From an uncultured Dechloromonas sp. (GTDB lineage Bacteria; Pseudomonadota; Gammaproteobacteria; Burkholderiales; Rhodocyclaceae): a stretch of DNA of 64,000 nt. The stretch covers positions 1 to 64,000 of the forward strand of contig NZ_CAMFKO010000021.1 in NCBI RefSeq assembly GCF_945957265.1, read 5' to 3'. Under the pieces are notes generated by a model that ran no database searches, had not been told where the DNA came from, and saw only the letters and a program-made list of their open reading frames with translations. The stretch's first letter is position 1. Every line of letters begins with the position of its first letter. Made by a program: the position numbers and the translations under genes. Of the stretch, positions 17,408 to 27,426 are shown piece after piece.

Positions 17408-18168
17408 TCCGGTTCGACTGCGTGACCATCTTCCCGGAGATGTTCGCGGCCGTGACGCAGAGTGGCATCACCCGTCGGGCGCTGGAAGAGCGGCGCTGGG
17501 TCTGGCAGGGCTGGAATCCGCGCGATTTCGCCGAGAATGCCTGGCGACGGGTCGATGATCGTCCCTTCGGCGGCGGGCCGGGCATGCTGATGCAGCCGGG
17601 GCCGCTGGAGAAGGCGATCAATGCCGCGAAGCTGCAGCAGCGCGAGGCGGGCCTGGCCAAAAGCCGGGTCATCTACCTCTCGCCGCAAGGCGCGCCGCTG
17701 ACCCACGAGCGGGTCATGCAGCTGGCGACGGGCGACGAAGGACTGATCCTTCTTTGCGGTCGCTATGAAGGAATTGACGAGCGTCTGATCGAGCGCTGCG
17801 TCGATGAGGAAATTTCGATCGGGGATTTTGTGCTCTCTGGCGGCGAGTTGCCGGCGATGGCGTTGATCGATGCCGTCGTCCGCCAGTTGCCGGGGGTACT
17901 CGGAGATGCCGCTTCGGCGGTGGAAGATTCGTTTGTCGGTGGTTTGCTGGATTGTCCGCACTACACCCGCCCGGAAATCTACGAGGGCGAGGCGGTGCCG
18001 GAGGTGTTGATGTCCGGCGACCACAAAAGAATTCGTCGCTGGCGGCTCAAGCAGTCGCTGGCGCGAACCCGGAAGCGCCGGCCGGATTTGCTGGTGCACC
18101 GCGTGTTGAGCGCGGAAGAAACGCAACTCCTCACGGAAATTTCCGGAGAGGAGCAATGCGGTGAGTAA
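17404..18168 (+). CDS. trmD: tRNA (guanine-N1-)-methyltransferase
   Basis: 254-residue SPOUT methyltransferase that makes m1G37 in tRNAs and so prevents +1 frameshifting. Recognisable segments are [11 protein letters not shown] at the N-terminus, [13 protein letters not shown] at about residues 50-62, and the knot region [15 protein letters not shown] with [19 protein letters not shown] start overlaps the rimM stop by four bases (GTGA). Length and position within the operon are normal. Confidence 0.97.
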   Translation: MIRFDCVTIFPEMFAAVTQSGITRRALEERRWVWQGWNPRDFAENAWRRVDDRPFGGGPGMLMQPGPLEKAINAAKLQQREAGLAKSRVIYLSPQGAPLTHERVMQLATGDEGLILLCGRYEGIDERLIERCVDEEISIGDFVLSGGELPAMALIDAVVRQLPGVLGDAASAVEDSFVGGLLDCPHYTRPEIYEGEAVPEVLMSGDHKRIRRWRLKQSLARTRKRRPDLLVHRVLSAEETQLLTEISGEEQCGE

Positions 18169-18194
18169 GTGTTTATAAAATTTAAGGATCTCAC

Positions 18195-18566
18195 ATGAAC
18201 CTGATTCAACAACTCGAGCAAGAAGAAATTGCCCGCGTCAGCGCCGGCAAGACCATTCCCGAATTCGCTCCGGGCGACACCGTCGTCGTCCAGGTGAAGG
18301 TCAAGGAAGGTACCCGCGAGCGTCTGCAGGCTTACGAAGGCGTGGTTATCGCCAAGCGTAACCGTGGCCTGAACTCCAACTTCATCGTCCGCAAGATCTC
18401 TTCCGGCGAAGGCGTTGAGCGTACGTTCCAGACCTACTCCCCGCTGGTTGCTTCGATCGAGCTGAAGCGCCGCGGCGACGTTCGTCGTGCCAAGCTGTAC
18501 TACCTGCGCGAGCGTTCCGGCAAGTCCGCTCGCATCAAGGAAAAGCTGGATTTCAAGAAGGCCTGA
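18195..18566 (+). CDS. rplS: 50S ribosomal protein L19
   Basis: 123-residue large-subunit protein at the 30S-50S interface. [16 protein letters not shown] and [16 protein letters not shown] are diagnostic. AAGGA precedes the ATG. Last gene of the rpsP operon, followed by a strong terminator. Confidence 0.98.
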   Translation: MNLIQQLEQEEIARVSAGKTIPEFAPGDTVVVQVKVKEGTRERLQAYEGVVIAKRNRGLNSNFIVRKISSGEGVERTFQTYSPLVASIELKRRGDVRRAKLYYLRERSGKSARIKEKLDFKKA

Positions 18567-18590
18567 TCGGCTTCCTGAAGGTTCAAAAAG

Positions 18591-18622
18591 AAACGGGGCG
18601 CTGCGGCGCCCCGTTTTGTTTT
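18591..18622 (+). terminator. Terminator of the rpsP-rimM-trmD-rplS operon
   Basis: AAACGGGGCG at 18591-18600 pairs with CGCCCCGTTT at 18607-18616 around a six-base loop, followed by TGTTTTT. The A-rich left flank may also serve the convergent folE2 gene. Confidence 0.8.
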
Positions 18623-18637
18623 TGCCGTCCGGCCGAA

Positions 18638-19450
18638 TTACGGCTGCTTGCCGGGGTTGCGCTTGTCGTTCTCGATCAGCGCGTAGGCCGAATGGTTGTG
18701 GATGGACTCGAAGTTTTCCGATTCGACCACGTAGGCGTCAATGCGCCCCTCGGCATTGAGGCGGGCGGCGACGTCGCGCACCATGTCCTCGACGAACTTG
18801 GGGTTGTCGTAGGCGCGCTCGGTGACGTACTTCTCGTCCGGGCGCTTGAGCAGGCCGAACAACTCGCAGGAGGCTTCCTGTTCGACCAGCTGGACGATTT
18901 CCTCGATCCACACGAAGTCGTTGGTGCGGGCGGTGACGGTGACGTGCGAGCGCTGGTTGTGGGCGCCGCGTTCGGAAATCTTCTTCGAGCAGGGGCACAG
19001 GCTGGTCACCGGGACGACGACCTTGACCGAGGTGGCGATCTCGCCGTGGCTGATGTCGCCGATGAAGGTGACGTCGTAGTCCATCAGGCTCTGCACGCCG
19101 GAAACCGGGGCCGTCTTGTTGATGAAGTACGGGAAGTTCATTTCGATGTGGCCGGTTTCGGCTTCGAGCTTGACCACCATGTCGCGCAGCATGGTCGGGA
19201 AGTTCTCGACCGAGATTTCGCGCTCGTGGCTGTTCAGGATCTCCACGAAACGGGACATGTGGGTGCCCTTGAAGTTGTGCGGCAGGCTGACGTACATGTT
19301 GAACATGGCGATGGTGTGCTGCACGCCGGTCGATTTGTCCTGCACCTTGACCGGGTGGCGGATGGACTTGATGCCGACCTTGTTGATCGCGATGTGGCGC
19401 GTATCGGCGGAGTTCTGGACGTCGGGGATGTTGGAGGTGGGGGCGCTCAT
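18638..19450 (-). CDS. folE2: GTP cyclohydrolase I, FolE2 type (IB)
   Basis: 270-residue enzyme converting GTP to dihydroneopterin triphosphate for tetrahydrofolate and queuosine precursors. The IB family differs from FolE in metal use; it can work with Mn or other metals when Zn is short. The segment [19 protein letters not shown], with the catalytic/metal Cys, is characteristic. The ATG at 19450 ([14 protein letters not shown]) has a purine-rich upstream sequence. It lies downstream of dxs on the other side of a short gap, probably as a separate unit or read-through. Confidence 0.94.
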   Translation of the reverse strand: MSAPTSNIPDVQNSADTRHIAINKVGIKSIRHPVKVQDKSTGVQHTIAMFNMYVSLPHNFKGTHMSRFVEILNSHEREISVENFPTMLRDMVVKLEAETGHIEMNFPYFINKTAPVSGVQSLMDYDVTFIGDISHGEIATSVKVVVPVTSLCPCSKKISERGAHNQRSHVTVTARTNDFVWIEEIVQLVEQEASCELFGLLKRPDEKYVTERAYDNPKFVEDMVRDVAARLNAEGRIDAYVVESENFESIHNHSAYALIENDKRNPGKQP

Positions 19451-19469
19451 TCGCTGTTCTCTCGGTAAT

Positions 19470-21335
19470 TTATTGTGGGTCGGTACGGGCGCCGGATCTT
19501 TCGCGGATCGCGCGCACGATGCCTTCCTTGTCGAGGCCCAACTCGGACAGGAGTTGGCCTTGTTCGCCATGGTCGACGAAACGGTCGGGCAGGCCGAGGC
19601 GTAGTACCGGCACTGTCAGCCCGCGTTCCGCCAGCACCCGTTCGACTTCCGAACCGGCGCCGCCAATCACGGCGTTCTCTTCGATGGTCACAAGCAGGGA
19701 ATGGTTCCCGGCCAGTTCGATAATCAGTGCTTCGTCGATGGGTTTGACGAAGCGCATGTTGGCCACGGTGGCGTCCAATGTGTCGCCGGCGGCCAGGGCG
19801 GCGCCGAGCAGCGGTCCGAAGGCGAGCAGGGCGATGCCCTGGCCGTGGCGGCGAATTTCGCCCTTGCCAACCGGCAGTGTGTCGAGTTCGGGCGAGGGGA
19901 CGGCGCCGGTGCCGCTGCCGCGCGGATAGCGCACCATCGACGGGCAGTCGAGGGTGTAGGCCGTCGACAGCATGCGCCGGCATTCGGCCTCGTCGGACGG
20001 CGTCATGACCACCATATTCGGGATGCAGGCGACGTAGGACAGGTCGAAGGTGCCGTGGTGGGTCGGGCCGTCGGCGCCGACCAGGCCGCCGCGGTCGACG
20101 GCGAAGACGACCGGCAGGTTCTGCAGGGCGACGTCGTGGATCAGCTGGTCGTAGGCGCGCTGCAGGAAGGTCGAGTAGATGGCGACGACCGGCTTCAGGC
20201 CTTCGCAGGCGAGGCCGGCGGCGAAGGTCACGGCGTGCTGCTCGGCGATGCCGACATCGTAGTAGCGGTCGGCGTGTTCGCAGGCGAAGCGGACCATGCC
20301 GGAGCCTTCGCGCATGGCCGGGGTGATGCCGACCAGGCGGGAATCGGCCTTGGCCATGTCGCACAGCCAGTCGCCGAAAACCTGGGTATAGGTCAGCTTG
20401 CCGGGGCTCTTGGCCGACTGGATGCCTTCGCCGGCGGCGAACTTGCCGACGCCGTGGTAGAGAATGGGGTCGGCTTCGGCCAGCTTGTAGCCCTGGCCCT
20501 TCTTGGTGATGACGTGCAGGAACTTCGGGCCCTTCAGTTTCTTCAGGTTTTCCAGCGTCGGGATCAGGGCGTCGAGGTCGTGGCCGTCGATCGGGCCGTA
20601 GTAATGGAAGCCGAATTCCTCGAACAGCGTGCCCGGGGCGATCATGCCCTTGACGTGTTCCTCGGCGCGGCGGGCCAGTTGGAGTAGCGGCGGGGCGAAG
20701 CCGAGCATGTGGCGGCCGGCTTCGCGAGCGGCGTTGAAGGTCTTGCTCGAAGCCAGGCGGGTCAGGATGTTGTTCAGCGCGCCGACCGGCGGCGAGATCG
20801 ACATCTCGTTGTCGTTGAGGATGACCAGCATGTCGGCATCGGCGACGCCGGCGTTGTTCAGCGCCTCGAAGGCCATGCCGGCCGACATCGCGCCGTCGCC
20901 GATGATGGCGACGGCCTTGCGGTCCTCGCCCTTGTGCTTGGCGGCCAGGGCCATGCCCAGCGCCGCCGAGATCGAGGTCGACGAGTGACCGACGCCGAAG
21001 GTGTCGTACGGGCTTTCGCAACGCTTCGGAAAGCCGGCGACGCCGCCGCGCATGCGCAGCTTGCCCATGCCTTCGCGGCGCCCGGTGAGCACCTTGTGCG
21101 GATAGCACTGGTGGCCGACGTCCCACACCAGGCGGTCGTCCGGGGTGTTGAAGACGGCGTGCAGGGCGATGGTCAGCTCGACGGTGCCGAGATTGGACGA
21201 CAGGTGGCCGCCGGTCTGGGAGACCGATTCGATCAGGAAGGCGCGCAATTCGCTGGCGAGTTGCGGCAGTTGCTTGCGCTCCAGGCGACGCAGGTCGGCC
21301 GGGCTGTGGATGGTGTCGAGCAGGCTGTAGGGCAT
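19470..21335 (-). CDS. dxs: 1-deoxy-D-xylulose-5-phosphate synthase
   Basis: 621-residue thiamine-diphosphate enzyme, first step of the methylerythritol phosphate isoprenoid pathway, also feeding thiamine and pyridoxal synthesis. The ThDP motif starts with [15 protein letters not shown] (about residues 154-168) and ends with [10 protein letters not shown]. The transketolase-like central domain has [15 protein letters not shown]. It lies one base after ispA on the minus strand, giving an xseB-ispA-dxs operon that supplies isoprenoid precursors. Confidence 0.97.
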   Translation of the reverse strand: MPYSLLDTIHSPADLRRLERKQLPQLASELRAFLIESVSQTGGHLSSNLGTVELTIALHAVFNTPDDRLVWDVGHQCYPHKVLTGRREGMGKLRMRGGVAGFPKRCESPYDTFGVGHSSTSISAALGMALAAKHKGEDRKAVAIIGDGAMSAGMAFEALNNAGVADADMLVILNDNEMSISPPVGALNNILTRLASSKTFNAAREAGRHMLGFAPPLLQLARRAEEHVKGMIAPGTLFEEFGFHYYGPIDGHDLDALIPTLENLKKLKGPKFLHVITKKGQGYKLAEADPILYHGVGKFAAGEGIQSAKSPGKLTYTQVFGDWLCDMAKADSRLVGITPAMREGSGMVRFACEHADRYYDVGIAEQHAVTFAAGLACEGLKPVVAIYSTFLQRAYDQLIHDVALQNLPVVFAVDRGGLVGADGPTHHGTFDLSYVACIPNMVVMTPSDEAECRRMLSTAYTLDCPSMVRYPRGSGTGAVPSPELDTLPVGKGEIRRHGQGIALLAFGPLLGAALAAGDTLDATVANMRFVKPIDEALIIELAGNHSLLVTIEENAVIGGAGSEVERVLAERGLTVPVLRLGLPDRFVDHGEQGQLLSELGLDKEGIVRAIRERSGARTDPQ

Positions 21336-21336
21336 C

Positions 21337-22230
21337 TCAGAATTGCCGGTGGCAGATGAAGTCGGCCAGTTGGTTCAGGCGGCTGGCGCGGTCACCGAAG
21401 ATGGCGAGGGCGTCGCGGGCGTCGGCGCGCAGTTCGTCGGCATAGGCGCGGGCGGCCTCGAGGCCGAGCAGTGCGACGTAGGTCGGCTTGTCGGCGGCCT
21501 CGTCCTTGCCGGCGGTCTTGCCCAGCGTGGCGGTGCTCGCCGTGCAGTCGAGGATGTCGTCGACGACCTGGAAGAGCAGGCCGGCGCGCTTGGCGAAGCG
21601 GTCGAGGTTGCCGCGTTCGTCGGCCGACAGCGGCTGGCCGGCGAGGGCGCCGAGGAGCACGGCGGCACGGATCAGGGCGCCGGTCTTCAGCGCGTGCATC
21701 AGTTCCAGCTCGGGCTGGGTCAGCGGCTTGCCGACCGAAGCGAGGTCGATGGCCTGGCCGCCGGCCATGCCGCGCGAACCGCTGGCGTGGGCGAGCAGGG
21801 CGATCATTTCGAGTTGCTGCTTCGGTTCGCCGAGGGGCTGGCTGGCGAGCAGTTCGAAGGCCATGGTCTGCAGGCTGTCGCCGACGAGCAGGGCGGTCGG
21901 CTCGTCGAATTCGACGTGGCAGGTCGGGCGGCCGCGGCGCAGCACGTCGTCGTCCATGCACGGCAGGTCGTCATGGACCAGCGAATAGGCGTGGATCATC
22001 TCGACGGCGCAGCCGACCACGTCGAGGGCTTCCGGCGTGGCGCCGGTCAGTTCGCCAGCGGCGTGGGCGAGCAGCGGACGGACGCGCTTGCCGCCGCCGA
22101 GGGTGGCGTAGCGCATGGCCTCATGCAGGCGGGCCGGGATGCTGTCGCAGGCGGGCAGGAAGCGGCCGAGCGCGGTTTCGGCGCGGTCCTGGGTGACGGC
22201 CATCCATTCGGCGAAGGGCAGGGCGCTCAC
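21337..22230 (-). CDS. ispA: Farnesyl diphosphate synthase (geranyltranstransferase)
   Basis: 297-residue trans-prenyltransferase condensing IPP with DMAPP and GPP to farnesyl diphosphate for quinones, undecaprenyl and others. The first Asp-rich motif is DDLPCMDDD (about residues 93-101) and the second is VVDDILD (about 224-230). Its start overlaps the xseB stop by four bases (ATGA). Length is normal. Unrelated but conserved gene order with dxs. Confidence 0.96.
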   Translation of the reverse strand: MSALPFAEWMAVTQDRAETALGRFLPACDSIPARLHEAMRYATLGGGKRVRPLLAHAAGELTGATPEALDVVGCAVEMIHAYSLVHDDLPCMDDDVLRRGRPTCHVEFDEPTALLVGDSLQTMAFELLASQPLGEPKQQLEMIALLAHASGSRGMAGGQAIDLASVGKPLTQPELELMHALKTGALIRAAVLLGALAGQPLSADERGNLDRFAKRAGLLFQVVDDILDCTASTATLGKTAGKDEAADKPTYVALLGLEAARAYADELRADARDALAIFGDRASRLNQLADFICHRQF

Positions 22231-22466
22231 TGGGCCTCCAGCGTATGACGGTCCACCGCCTTGAATTCCCCGTTTTCGAGCACGCGGACCTGCTCCTCGG
22301 CGTCGGCGAGCTGGGCCTGGCAGTGCTTCATCAGTTCCATGCCGCGTTTGTAGGCGGCGATGGAGGCTTCGAGTTCGAGCTTGCCGCCTTCCATGCTGGA
22401 GACGATGTCTTCGAGTTCGGCAAGGGCCGTCTCGAATTTCATGTCGGCGATGGGTGTTTGATCCAT
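22227..22466 (-). CDS. xseB: Exodeoxyribonuclease VII small subunit
   Basis: 79-residue helical subunit of exonuclease VII, which degrades single-stranded DNA from either end. FETALAELEDIVSSMEGGKLEL and the following amphipathic helix are diagnostic. First gene of the xseB-ispA-dxs operon and divergent from the Rieske oxygenase gene, with 104 bp between the starts. Confidence 0.94.
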   Translation of the reverse strand: MDQTPIADMKFETALAELEDIVSSMEGGKLELEASIAAYKRGMELMKHCQAQLADAEEQVRVLENGEFKAVDRHTLEAQ

Positions 22467-22570
22467 GTCAGAGGCGTTCGGGGAAACACGCGAAAATACT
22501 CTATCCGGGGGCTTCAGGTCAAATGCGGGGCGGGGTAAAATCCTGTTTTTTCAACCCGCTGGAGCGTGGA

Positions 22571-23707
22571 ATGTCCGACGTGGCGAATCTGTCCCGTTTG
22601 GCCCCAGCAGTTTCCCAACTGCCGGTGGACTGGTACTTCGATCAATCGATTCATGAGCTGGAGAAAAAGCTCATCTTCGATGCCGGTCCCGGTTATGTTG
22701 GTCACCAGTTGATGGTGCCGGAAGCGGGTGATTACCGTTCGCTGGAATGGAAGGGCCACGGCCAGATGCTGCTCAACGGCGGCAGCGAAGGCAAGAATGC
22801 CGGCATCTGGCAGATGTCCAACGTCTGCCGCCATCGCCAGGCGATCATGCTGCAGGGCACCGGCAAACTGAACGGGCCGATCGTCTGCCCGATCCACCGC
22901 TGGGCCTACGACCAGGGCGGCGAGCTGATCGGCGCCCCGCACTTCCCGCAGAACCCGTGCCTGAACCTGAACAAGGCGAAGCTGGAGAACTGGAACGGAC
23001 TGCTCTTCAAGGGCCCGCGTTCGGCCAATGCCGACCTGGCCGGCATGAAGGTGGCGCGCGACCTCGATTTCACCGGCTACAAGATCGACCATGTCGAGAT
23101 GCACGAGTGCAACTACAACTGGAAGACCTTCATCGAGGTCTATCTCGAGGACTACCACGTCGTGCCCTATCACCCGGGCCTGGGCAATTTCGTCACCTGC
23201 GACGACCTGAGCTGGCAGTTCGGCGACTGGTACTCGGTGCAGAAGGTCGGCATCACCTCGCTGATGAAGGATTCTTCCTCGGCCGCCTACAACCGCTGGC
23301 AGAAGGTCGTCCGCGAGTATTACGGCGACCGCGGCGAGACGCCGCCGCAGGGCGCCATCTGGCTGACCTACTACCCGAACATCATGGTCGAGTGGTATCC
23401 GCACGTGCTGGTTGTGTCGACGTTGCTGCCGATGGGGCCGGAAAAGACGATGAATGTCGTCGAGTTCTACTACCCCGAGGAAATCGTCGATTTCGAACGC
23501 GAGTTCATCGAGGCCGAGCGCGCCGCCTACATGGAAACGGCGATCGAGGACGACGACATCGGCGAGCGCATGGACCGCGGCCGCAAGGCGCTGCTGGCCG
23601 AAGGGCGCAACGAGGTCGGTCCGTACCAGAGCCCGATGGAGGACGGCATGCAGCACTTCCACGAGTTCTATCGGCGGATCATGCAGAAGGGCATCGAAGC
23701 GCGTTGA
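22571..23707 (+). CDS. Rieske-type aromatic ring-hydroxylating oxygenase alpha subunit
   Basis: 378-residue non-haem iron oxygenase component. The [2Fe-2S] Rieske site is CRH at about residues 87-89 with CPIH about 18 residues later. The mononuclear iron site is in LEDYHVVPYH at about residues 194-203. The rest is the SRPBCC-type catalytic domain. The ATG at 22571 is preferred over an upstream start in the xseB intergenic region because it follows GGAGCGTGGA. No reductase, ferredoxin or beta subunit is nearby, so its electron donor and substrate are unknown. Confidence 0.85.
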   Translation: MSDVANLSRLAPAVSQLPVDWYFDQSIHELEKKLIFDAGPGYVGHQLMVPEAGDYRSLEWKGHGQMLLNGGSEGKNAGIWQMSNVCRHRQAIMLQGTGKLNGPIVCPIHRWAYDQGGELIGAPHFPQNPCLNLNKAKLENWNGLLFKGPRSANADLAGMKVARDLDFTGYKIDHVEMHECNYNWKTFIEVYLEDYHVVPYHPGLGNFVTCDDLSWQFGDWYSVQKVGITSLMKDSSSAAYNRWQKVVREYYGDRGETPPQGAIWLTYYPNIMVEWYPHVLVVSTLLPMGPEKTMNVVEFYYPEEIVDFEREFIEAERAAYMETAIEDDDIGERMDRGRKALLAEGRNEVGPYQSPMEDGMQHFHEFYRRIMQKGIEAR

Positions 23708-23710
23708 GTC

Positions 23711-23770
23711 ATTGGTCGTTAGTTGCTAGTCGTTAGCAGCTAGCAACTACCGACTAGCGACTAGTAACTA
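23711..23770. repeat. GTTGCTAG-type palindromic repeat
   Basis: A 60-bp block made of variants of TAGTTGCTAGTCG. TAGTTGCTAG at 23720-23729 and CTAGCAACTA at 23740-23749 are a perfect 10-bp inverted repeat, extendable to about 16 bp with two mismatches, and a third unit (CGACTAGTAACTA) follows to the right. It is AT-richer than its surroundings and fills the whole gap between the oxygenase stop and the transporter start codon. Confidence 0.75.
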
Positions 23771-24621
23771 TGCAGTCCTTGTGGATGATCGCCGCCAGCT
23801 TCCTGTTCGCCTGCATGGGCGTCTGCGTCAAGTTCGCGGCGGCGACGCATTCGGCGGTCGAGATCACCTTCTACCGCAGCTTCATCTCGCTGATCCTGAT
23901 GTTCGGCCTGGTTCGCCTGCGCGGCGTATCGCTGAAGACGGAGCACTGGCGCTGGCAGGTGACGCGCGGCGCGGTCGGCTTCGCGGCGCTGTTTGCCTAT
24001 TTCTACGCCATCACCCTGCTGCCGCTGGCGACGGCGGTGACACTGAACTACACCTCGGCCATCTTCCTGGCGCTCTATCTCGGCTTTGCCGGCATGCGGA
24101 TGCGCAAGGGCATGCTCGGGGCCCTGGCGCTCGGACTGGTCGGCGTGGTGGTCCTGCTCAAACCGACCTTCCATGCCGATCAGCTGACGGGCGGCCTGAT
24201 CGGCCTCGGTTCCGGCGTGCTGGCCGGCATGGCCTACTTCAGCGTGCGTGAACTCGGGGCGCGCGGCGAACCGGAAACGCGGACGGTGTTCTATTTCTCC
24301 CTGGTCTCCTCGGTCGGCGCCGGACTGTGGCTGCTGTTCAGCGACATCCATGCCGTGGACCTGCGCAGCGGCCTGCTCCTGCTCGGGGTGGGCTGCTTCG
24401 CGACCGTTGCCCAGCTGGCCATGACGCGCGCCTATTCGCGCGGCAAGACGCTGATGTCGGCAACCCTGGCCTATAGCACGGTGATCTTCTCCAGCCTGTT
24501 CGGCATGCTGTTCTGGGGCGAGGTCATGGCGGCCTCGTCATGGCTGGCGATTGCGTTGATCGTTGCTTCCGGCGTCGCGGCGACGCATTTTTCGCGGGCG
24601 AATCCGGCGGAAGGCGACTGA
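23770..24621 (+). CDS. DMT superfamily transporter (EamA domains)
   Basis: 283-residue inner-membrane protein with about ten transmembrane segments in two repeated EamA halves (about residues 1-135 and 145-280). Hydrophobic starts such as MIAASFLFACMGVCVKFAA and the repeated glycine-rich helices are typical of metabolite exporters; substrate unknown. The first ATG (23770) uses the last base of the palindromic repeat and has no Shine-Dalgarno. The ATG at 23785 is the alternative start. Confidence 0.85.
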   Translation: MQSLWMIAASFLFACMGVCVKFAAATHSAVEITFYRSFISLILMFGLVRLRGVSLKTEHWRWQVTRGAVGFAALFAYFYAITLLPLATAVTLNYTSAIFLALYLGFAGMRMRKGMLGALALGLVGVVVLLKPTFHADQLTGGLIGLGSGVLAGMAYFSVRELGARGEPETRTVFYFSLVSSVGAGLWLLFSDIHAVDLRSGLLLLGVGCFATVAQLAMTRAYSRGKTLMSATLAYSTVIFSSLFGMLFWGEVMAASSWLAIALIVASGVAATHFSRANPAEGD

Positions 24622-24639
24622 GGTCGCCGGGGCGGCCGG

Positions 24640-24918
24640 TTACAGGCCGGCGATCGTGTCGTAGGCGCGCAGTTTCCGCGCGTTTTCCGGAGGCGTGCCG
24701 GCCGGCGCCTGCCGGTATTGCTCGTTGCCCAGGCCGCTCGACTCGTAGGCGCGCGCTTCGTCACTGAAGCTGACGCGGAAGGATTCCTGGATTTCCGGCA
24801 GGTCGACGCGCTGATCCTGCGGTACGCGATCCTGCCGGGCGGCGACTTCGCGCAGCAGGCTTCCAGGGCGCTGGGCGTGAGCCGACAGCAGGTTGGACGG
24901 GTAGGTCAGCGGAATCAT
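24640..24918 (-). CDS. Small unknown protein coupled to TerC
   Basis: 92-residue soluble, charged protein ([19 protein letters not shown] at the N-terminus, Arg/Gln/Glu-rich centre). No signal peptide, membrane segment or family I recognise. An AAGGAGATGTC Shine-Dalgarno sits inside the end of the TerC gene, and its ATG overlaps the TerC stop (ATGA). The two are therefore almost certainly made together, and a role linked to TerC is plausible. Confidence 0.7.
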   Translation of the reverse strand: MIPLTYPSNLLSAHAQRPGSLLREVAARQDRVPQDQRVDLPEIQESFRVSFSDEARAYESSGLGNEQYRQAPAGTPPENARKLRAYDTIAGL

Positions 24919-25907
24919 GACATCTCCTTCTCCGGCTCGGGGCCGGAAACGGGGGCGTTGCCGCGGCGCAGCGACAGGGCGACCGAGGCGGCGATGATGC
25001 CGGCGACGACGCCCAGCGACAGCAGCACCGGGATCTTGACGAAGTCCATGATCAGCATCTTGGTGCCGATGAACATCAGCACGATGGCCAGGCCGTACTT
25101 GAGCAGCGAGAAACGGTCGGCCATGTCGGCGAGCAGGAAGTACATGGCGCGCAGGCCGAGGATGGCGAAGATGTTGGAGGTGAGGACGATGAACGGGTCG
25201 GTGGTGATGGCGAAAATGGCCGGGATCGAGTCGACGGCGAAGATCACATCGGAAAACTCGACCAGCACCAGCACCAGGAAGAGCGGCGTGGCGTAGCGGA
25301 CCAGGGCGCCGCCTTCGTGCCGCCGGATGAAGAAGCTTTCGCCGTGCAGCTGCTCGCTGACCTTGACGTGGCGGCGTATCCAGCCGATCAGCGGATTGTT
25401 CGCCAGGTCGGGCTTCTCGTCGGCGAACCACCACATCTTGATCCCGGTGATCAGCAGGAAGGCGCCGAAGACGTAGAGCAGCCAGTGGAAATGGGCGATC
25501 AGCCAGACGCCGGCGAGGATCATCAGCGTGCGCAGGACGATGGCGCCGAGAACGCCGAAGACCAGCACGCGTTTCTGCAGTTCCGGCGGAATCGCGAAAA
25601 AGCTGAACAGCATCAGCCAGACGAAGACGTTGTCCACGGCCAGCGATTTTTCGATCAGGTAGCCGGTGACGTACTCGAGCGCTTTCTGGTTGGCCAGTTC
25701 GCGGCCCGCCGTGCCGTCCAGGTAGAGCCACAAGGCGCCGGCGAAAAGCATGGAGACGCTGACCCAGACCAGCGACCAGACGGCGGCTTCGCGCACGCTG
25801 ACGCGGTGCCGCTTGCCGCCGCCGACGACGAACAGGTCGATGGCGAGCATGACGAGGACGATGGCGAAAAATCCCGCCCACATCCACCAGGTACCGATCG
25901 ATTCCAT
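24915..25907 (-). CDS. TerC family integral membrane protein
   Basis: 330-residue protein with about nine transmembrane segments. TerC/Alx family landmarks are the AIDLFVVG helix near the start, [16 protein letters not shown] at about residue 106, and [19 protein letters not shown] at about 215. The family includes manganese exporters (Alx, MntP-like activity) and tellurite-resistance proteins. The start at 25907 ([10 protein letters not shown]) is chosen over a longer frame because AAAGGAG lies eight bases upstream. I saw no yybP-ykoY riboswitch in the leader. Confidence 0.88.
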   Translation of the reverse strand: MESIGTWWMWAGFFAIVLVMLAIDLFVVGGGKRHRVSVREAAVWSLVWVSVSMLFAGALWLYLDGTAGRELANQKALEYVTGYLIEKSLAVDNVFVWLMLFSFFAIPPELQKRVLVFGVLGAIVLRTLMILAGVWLIAHFHWLLYVFGAFLLITGIKMWWFADEKPDLANNPLIGWIRRHVKVSEQLHGESFFIRRHEGGALVRYATPLFLVLVLVEFSDVIFAVDSIPAIFAITTDPFIVLTSNIFAILGLRAMYFLLADMADRFSLLKYGLAIVLMFIGTKMLIMDFVKIPVLLSLGVVAGIIAASVALSLRRGNAPVSGPEPEKEMS

Positions 25908-26134
25908 CACCAGACTCCTTTTGTCCGTCGCCCCCGATGCAGCCATTGCCGCGCGGCGACCTTTTTTTCATTGTGGACTTCCGGGCCATGAAAGGTTTCG
26001 GAAAAACGGGATCGTCGTTCAGGGTGGGGCGAAGAATCGGCGCATCGCCAATGCCGCCGGATTTTCCGGAAAGGACCGCAAGGCGGGGCATTCCGGGTTA
26101 AACTGGAATCACAAAGACAGCGAGGAGCATAAAA

Positions 26135-26479
26135 ATGATCGTCATCGACCACCAGGCCAACCGTGTCAATGTCTCCGTCTTCGGCGAGTTCACACTGGCC
26201 GATTACAAGGAGTTCGAGGAGGTCGTCAATTTCAAGGTCAAGTTCGAGGGGCCGGTCGACCTGTATTTCGACCTGACCCAGATGGCTGGTCTGACCCTCG
26301 ACGTGGCCTGGGAAGAGGTCAAGTTCTCGCGGGCCCACGCCAACGACTTCAAGCGTGTCGCCGTCGTCACCGACAGCCAGTGGGTGACCTGGAGCGCCTG
26401 GATTTCGCAGACCTTCGTCAATGCCGATGTCGAGGTCTTCGACAATGCCGACGAGGCGAAGGGCTGGCTGGAGCAGTAA
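26135..26479 (+). CDS. STAS/SpoIIAA-like protein
   Basis: 114-residue soluble protein beginning MIVIDHQANRVNVSVFGEFTL, resembling the SpoIIAA-like STAS fold family (DUF3478). In other bacteria such proteins are regulators or lipid-binding proteins; no catalytic residues are visible. AGGAG precedes the ATG. The rhodanese gene starts four bases after its stop, suggesting a two-gene unit. Confidence 0.75.
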   Translation: MIVIDHQANRVNVSVFGEFTLADYKEFEEVVNFKVKFEGPVDLYFDLTQMAGLTLDVAWEEVKFSRAHANDFKRVAVVTDSQWVTWSAWISQTFVNADVEVFDNADEAKGWLEQ

Positions 26480-26483
26480 GCCG

Positions 26484-27323
26484 GTGAGCTATACGACGCT
26501 GGTCGATGTCGCGACCCTGCAGGCGCACCTCGACGACCCGAACTGGCTGGTGATCGACGTTCGCCACCAGTTGTCCGATACGGCTTACGGCGAGCGAGCC
26601 TATGCCCAAGCCCACATTCCCGGCGCCGTCTTCCTGCATTGTGACCGCGACCTGTCGGGGCCGATGACCGGTTGCAACGGCCGCCATCCCCTGCCCGATG
26701 GGCAAAGGCTGGCGCAGCGGCTCGCCGCTGTCGGCGTCGGCAGCGCAACACAGGTCGTGGTCTACGACGACGCCCAGGGCATGATTGCCGGCCGCCTGTG
26801 GTGGCTGCTGCGCTGGCTGGGGCACGACGCGGTCGCCCTGCTCGACGGCGGATTGCAGGCCTGGCAGGCGGCGGGCGGCGCGTTGACCGAGCTGCAACCG
26901 ACACCCCTGCCGTGCGCTTTCGCGGCCAGCCCCCGGGATCTGAAGGTGGATGCCGGTTACGTGCAGGAACGTATTGAGACGCCGCGCATGCTGCTGGTCG
27001 ATGCGCGCGGGCCGGATCGCTTCCGCGGCGAGAACGAGACCATCGACCCGGTTGGCGGCCACATTCCCGGCGCCGTGAACCATTTCTTCAAGGACAACCT
27101 GCAGGCCGACGGCCGTTTCAAGCCGGCGGCGCAACTGCGTGCGGAGTGGCTGGCGCTCCTCGCCGGATCGCCGCCCGACCAGGTCATCCACCAATGCGGT
27201 TCGGGCGTGTCCGCCTGTCTCAACATCGTGGCCATGGAAATTGCCGGTTTGCCCGGTTCGCGACTCTATGCAGGGTCGTGGAGCGAGTGGTGCGCCGACC
27301 CGGGGCGGCCGGTCGCCCGCTGA
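26484..27323 (+). CDS. Sulfurtransferase (two rhodanese domains)
   Basis: 279-residue thiosulfate or 3-mercaptopyruvate sulfurtransferase. The N-terminal non-catalytic rhodanese domain covers about residues 5-130 (LVIDVRHQLSDTAYGERAY). The C-terminal catalytic domain covers about 155-275, with the persulfide Cys in HQCGSGVSAC at about residue 239. The CGSGVSA loop is closer to mercaptopyruvate sulfurtransferases (CGSGVTA) than to thiosulfate types (CRKGVTA). GTG start, four bases downstream of the STAS-like gene. Confidence 0.9.
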   Translation: MSYTTLVDVATLQAHLDDPNWLVIDVRHQLSDTAYGERAYAQAHIPGAVFLHCDRDLSGPMTGCNGRHPLPDGQRLAQRLAAVGVGSATQVVVYDDAQGMIAGRLWWLLRWLGHDAVALLDGGLQAWQAAGGALTELQPTPLPCAFAASPRDLKVDAGYVQERIETPRMLLVDARGPDRFRGENETIDPVGGHIPGAVNHFFKDNLQADGRFKPAAQLRAEWLALLAGSPPDQVIHQCGSGVSACLNIVAMEIAGLPGSRLYAGSWSEWCADPGRPVAR

Positions 27324-27426
27324 GCCGGACCGAGCTTCCCGCGCGTTATCTACGTCGAGGGCGGCAGCTTCCCGGGTGGCCAGACCTGCACGGCGGCATG
27401 ACCTGCAGCCTCTCACCCCGCCTCGT

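Noticed and set aside
19447..21126. 559-residue frame overlapping dxs in another frame
   Set aside because: Arg/Pro-rich shadow translation; dxs is complete in its own frame.
23711..23770. The repeat block as a CRISPR remnant
   Set aside because: Units are inverted and adjacent without spacers, and there are no cas genes nearby.
25908..26134. Possible yybP-ykoY manganese riboswitch upstream of the TerC gene
   Set aside because: I could not find its conserved sequence blocks or stems on the minus strand.
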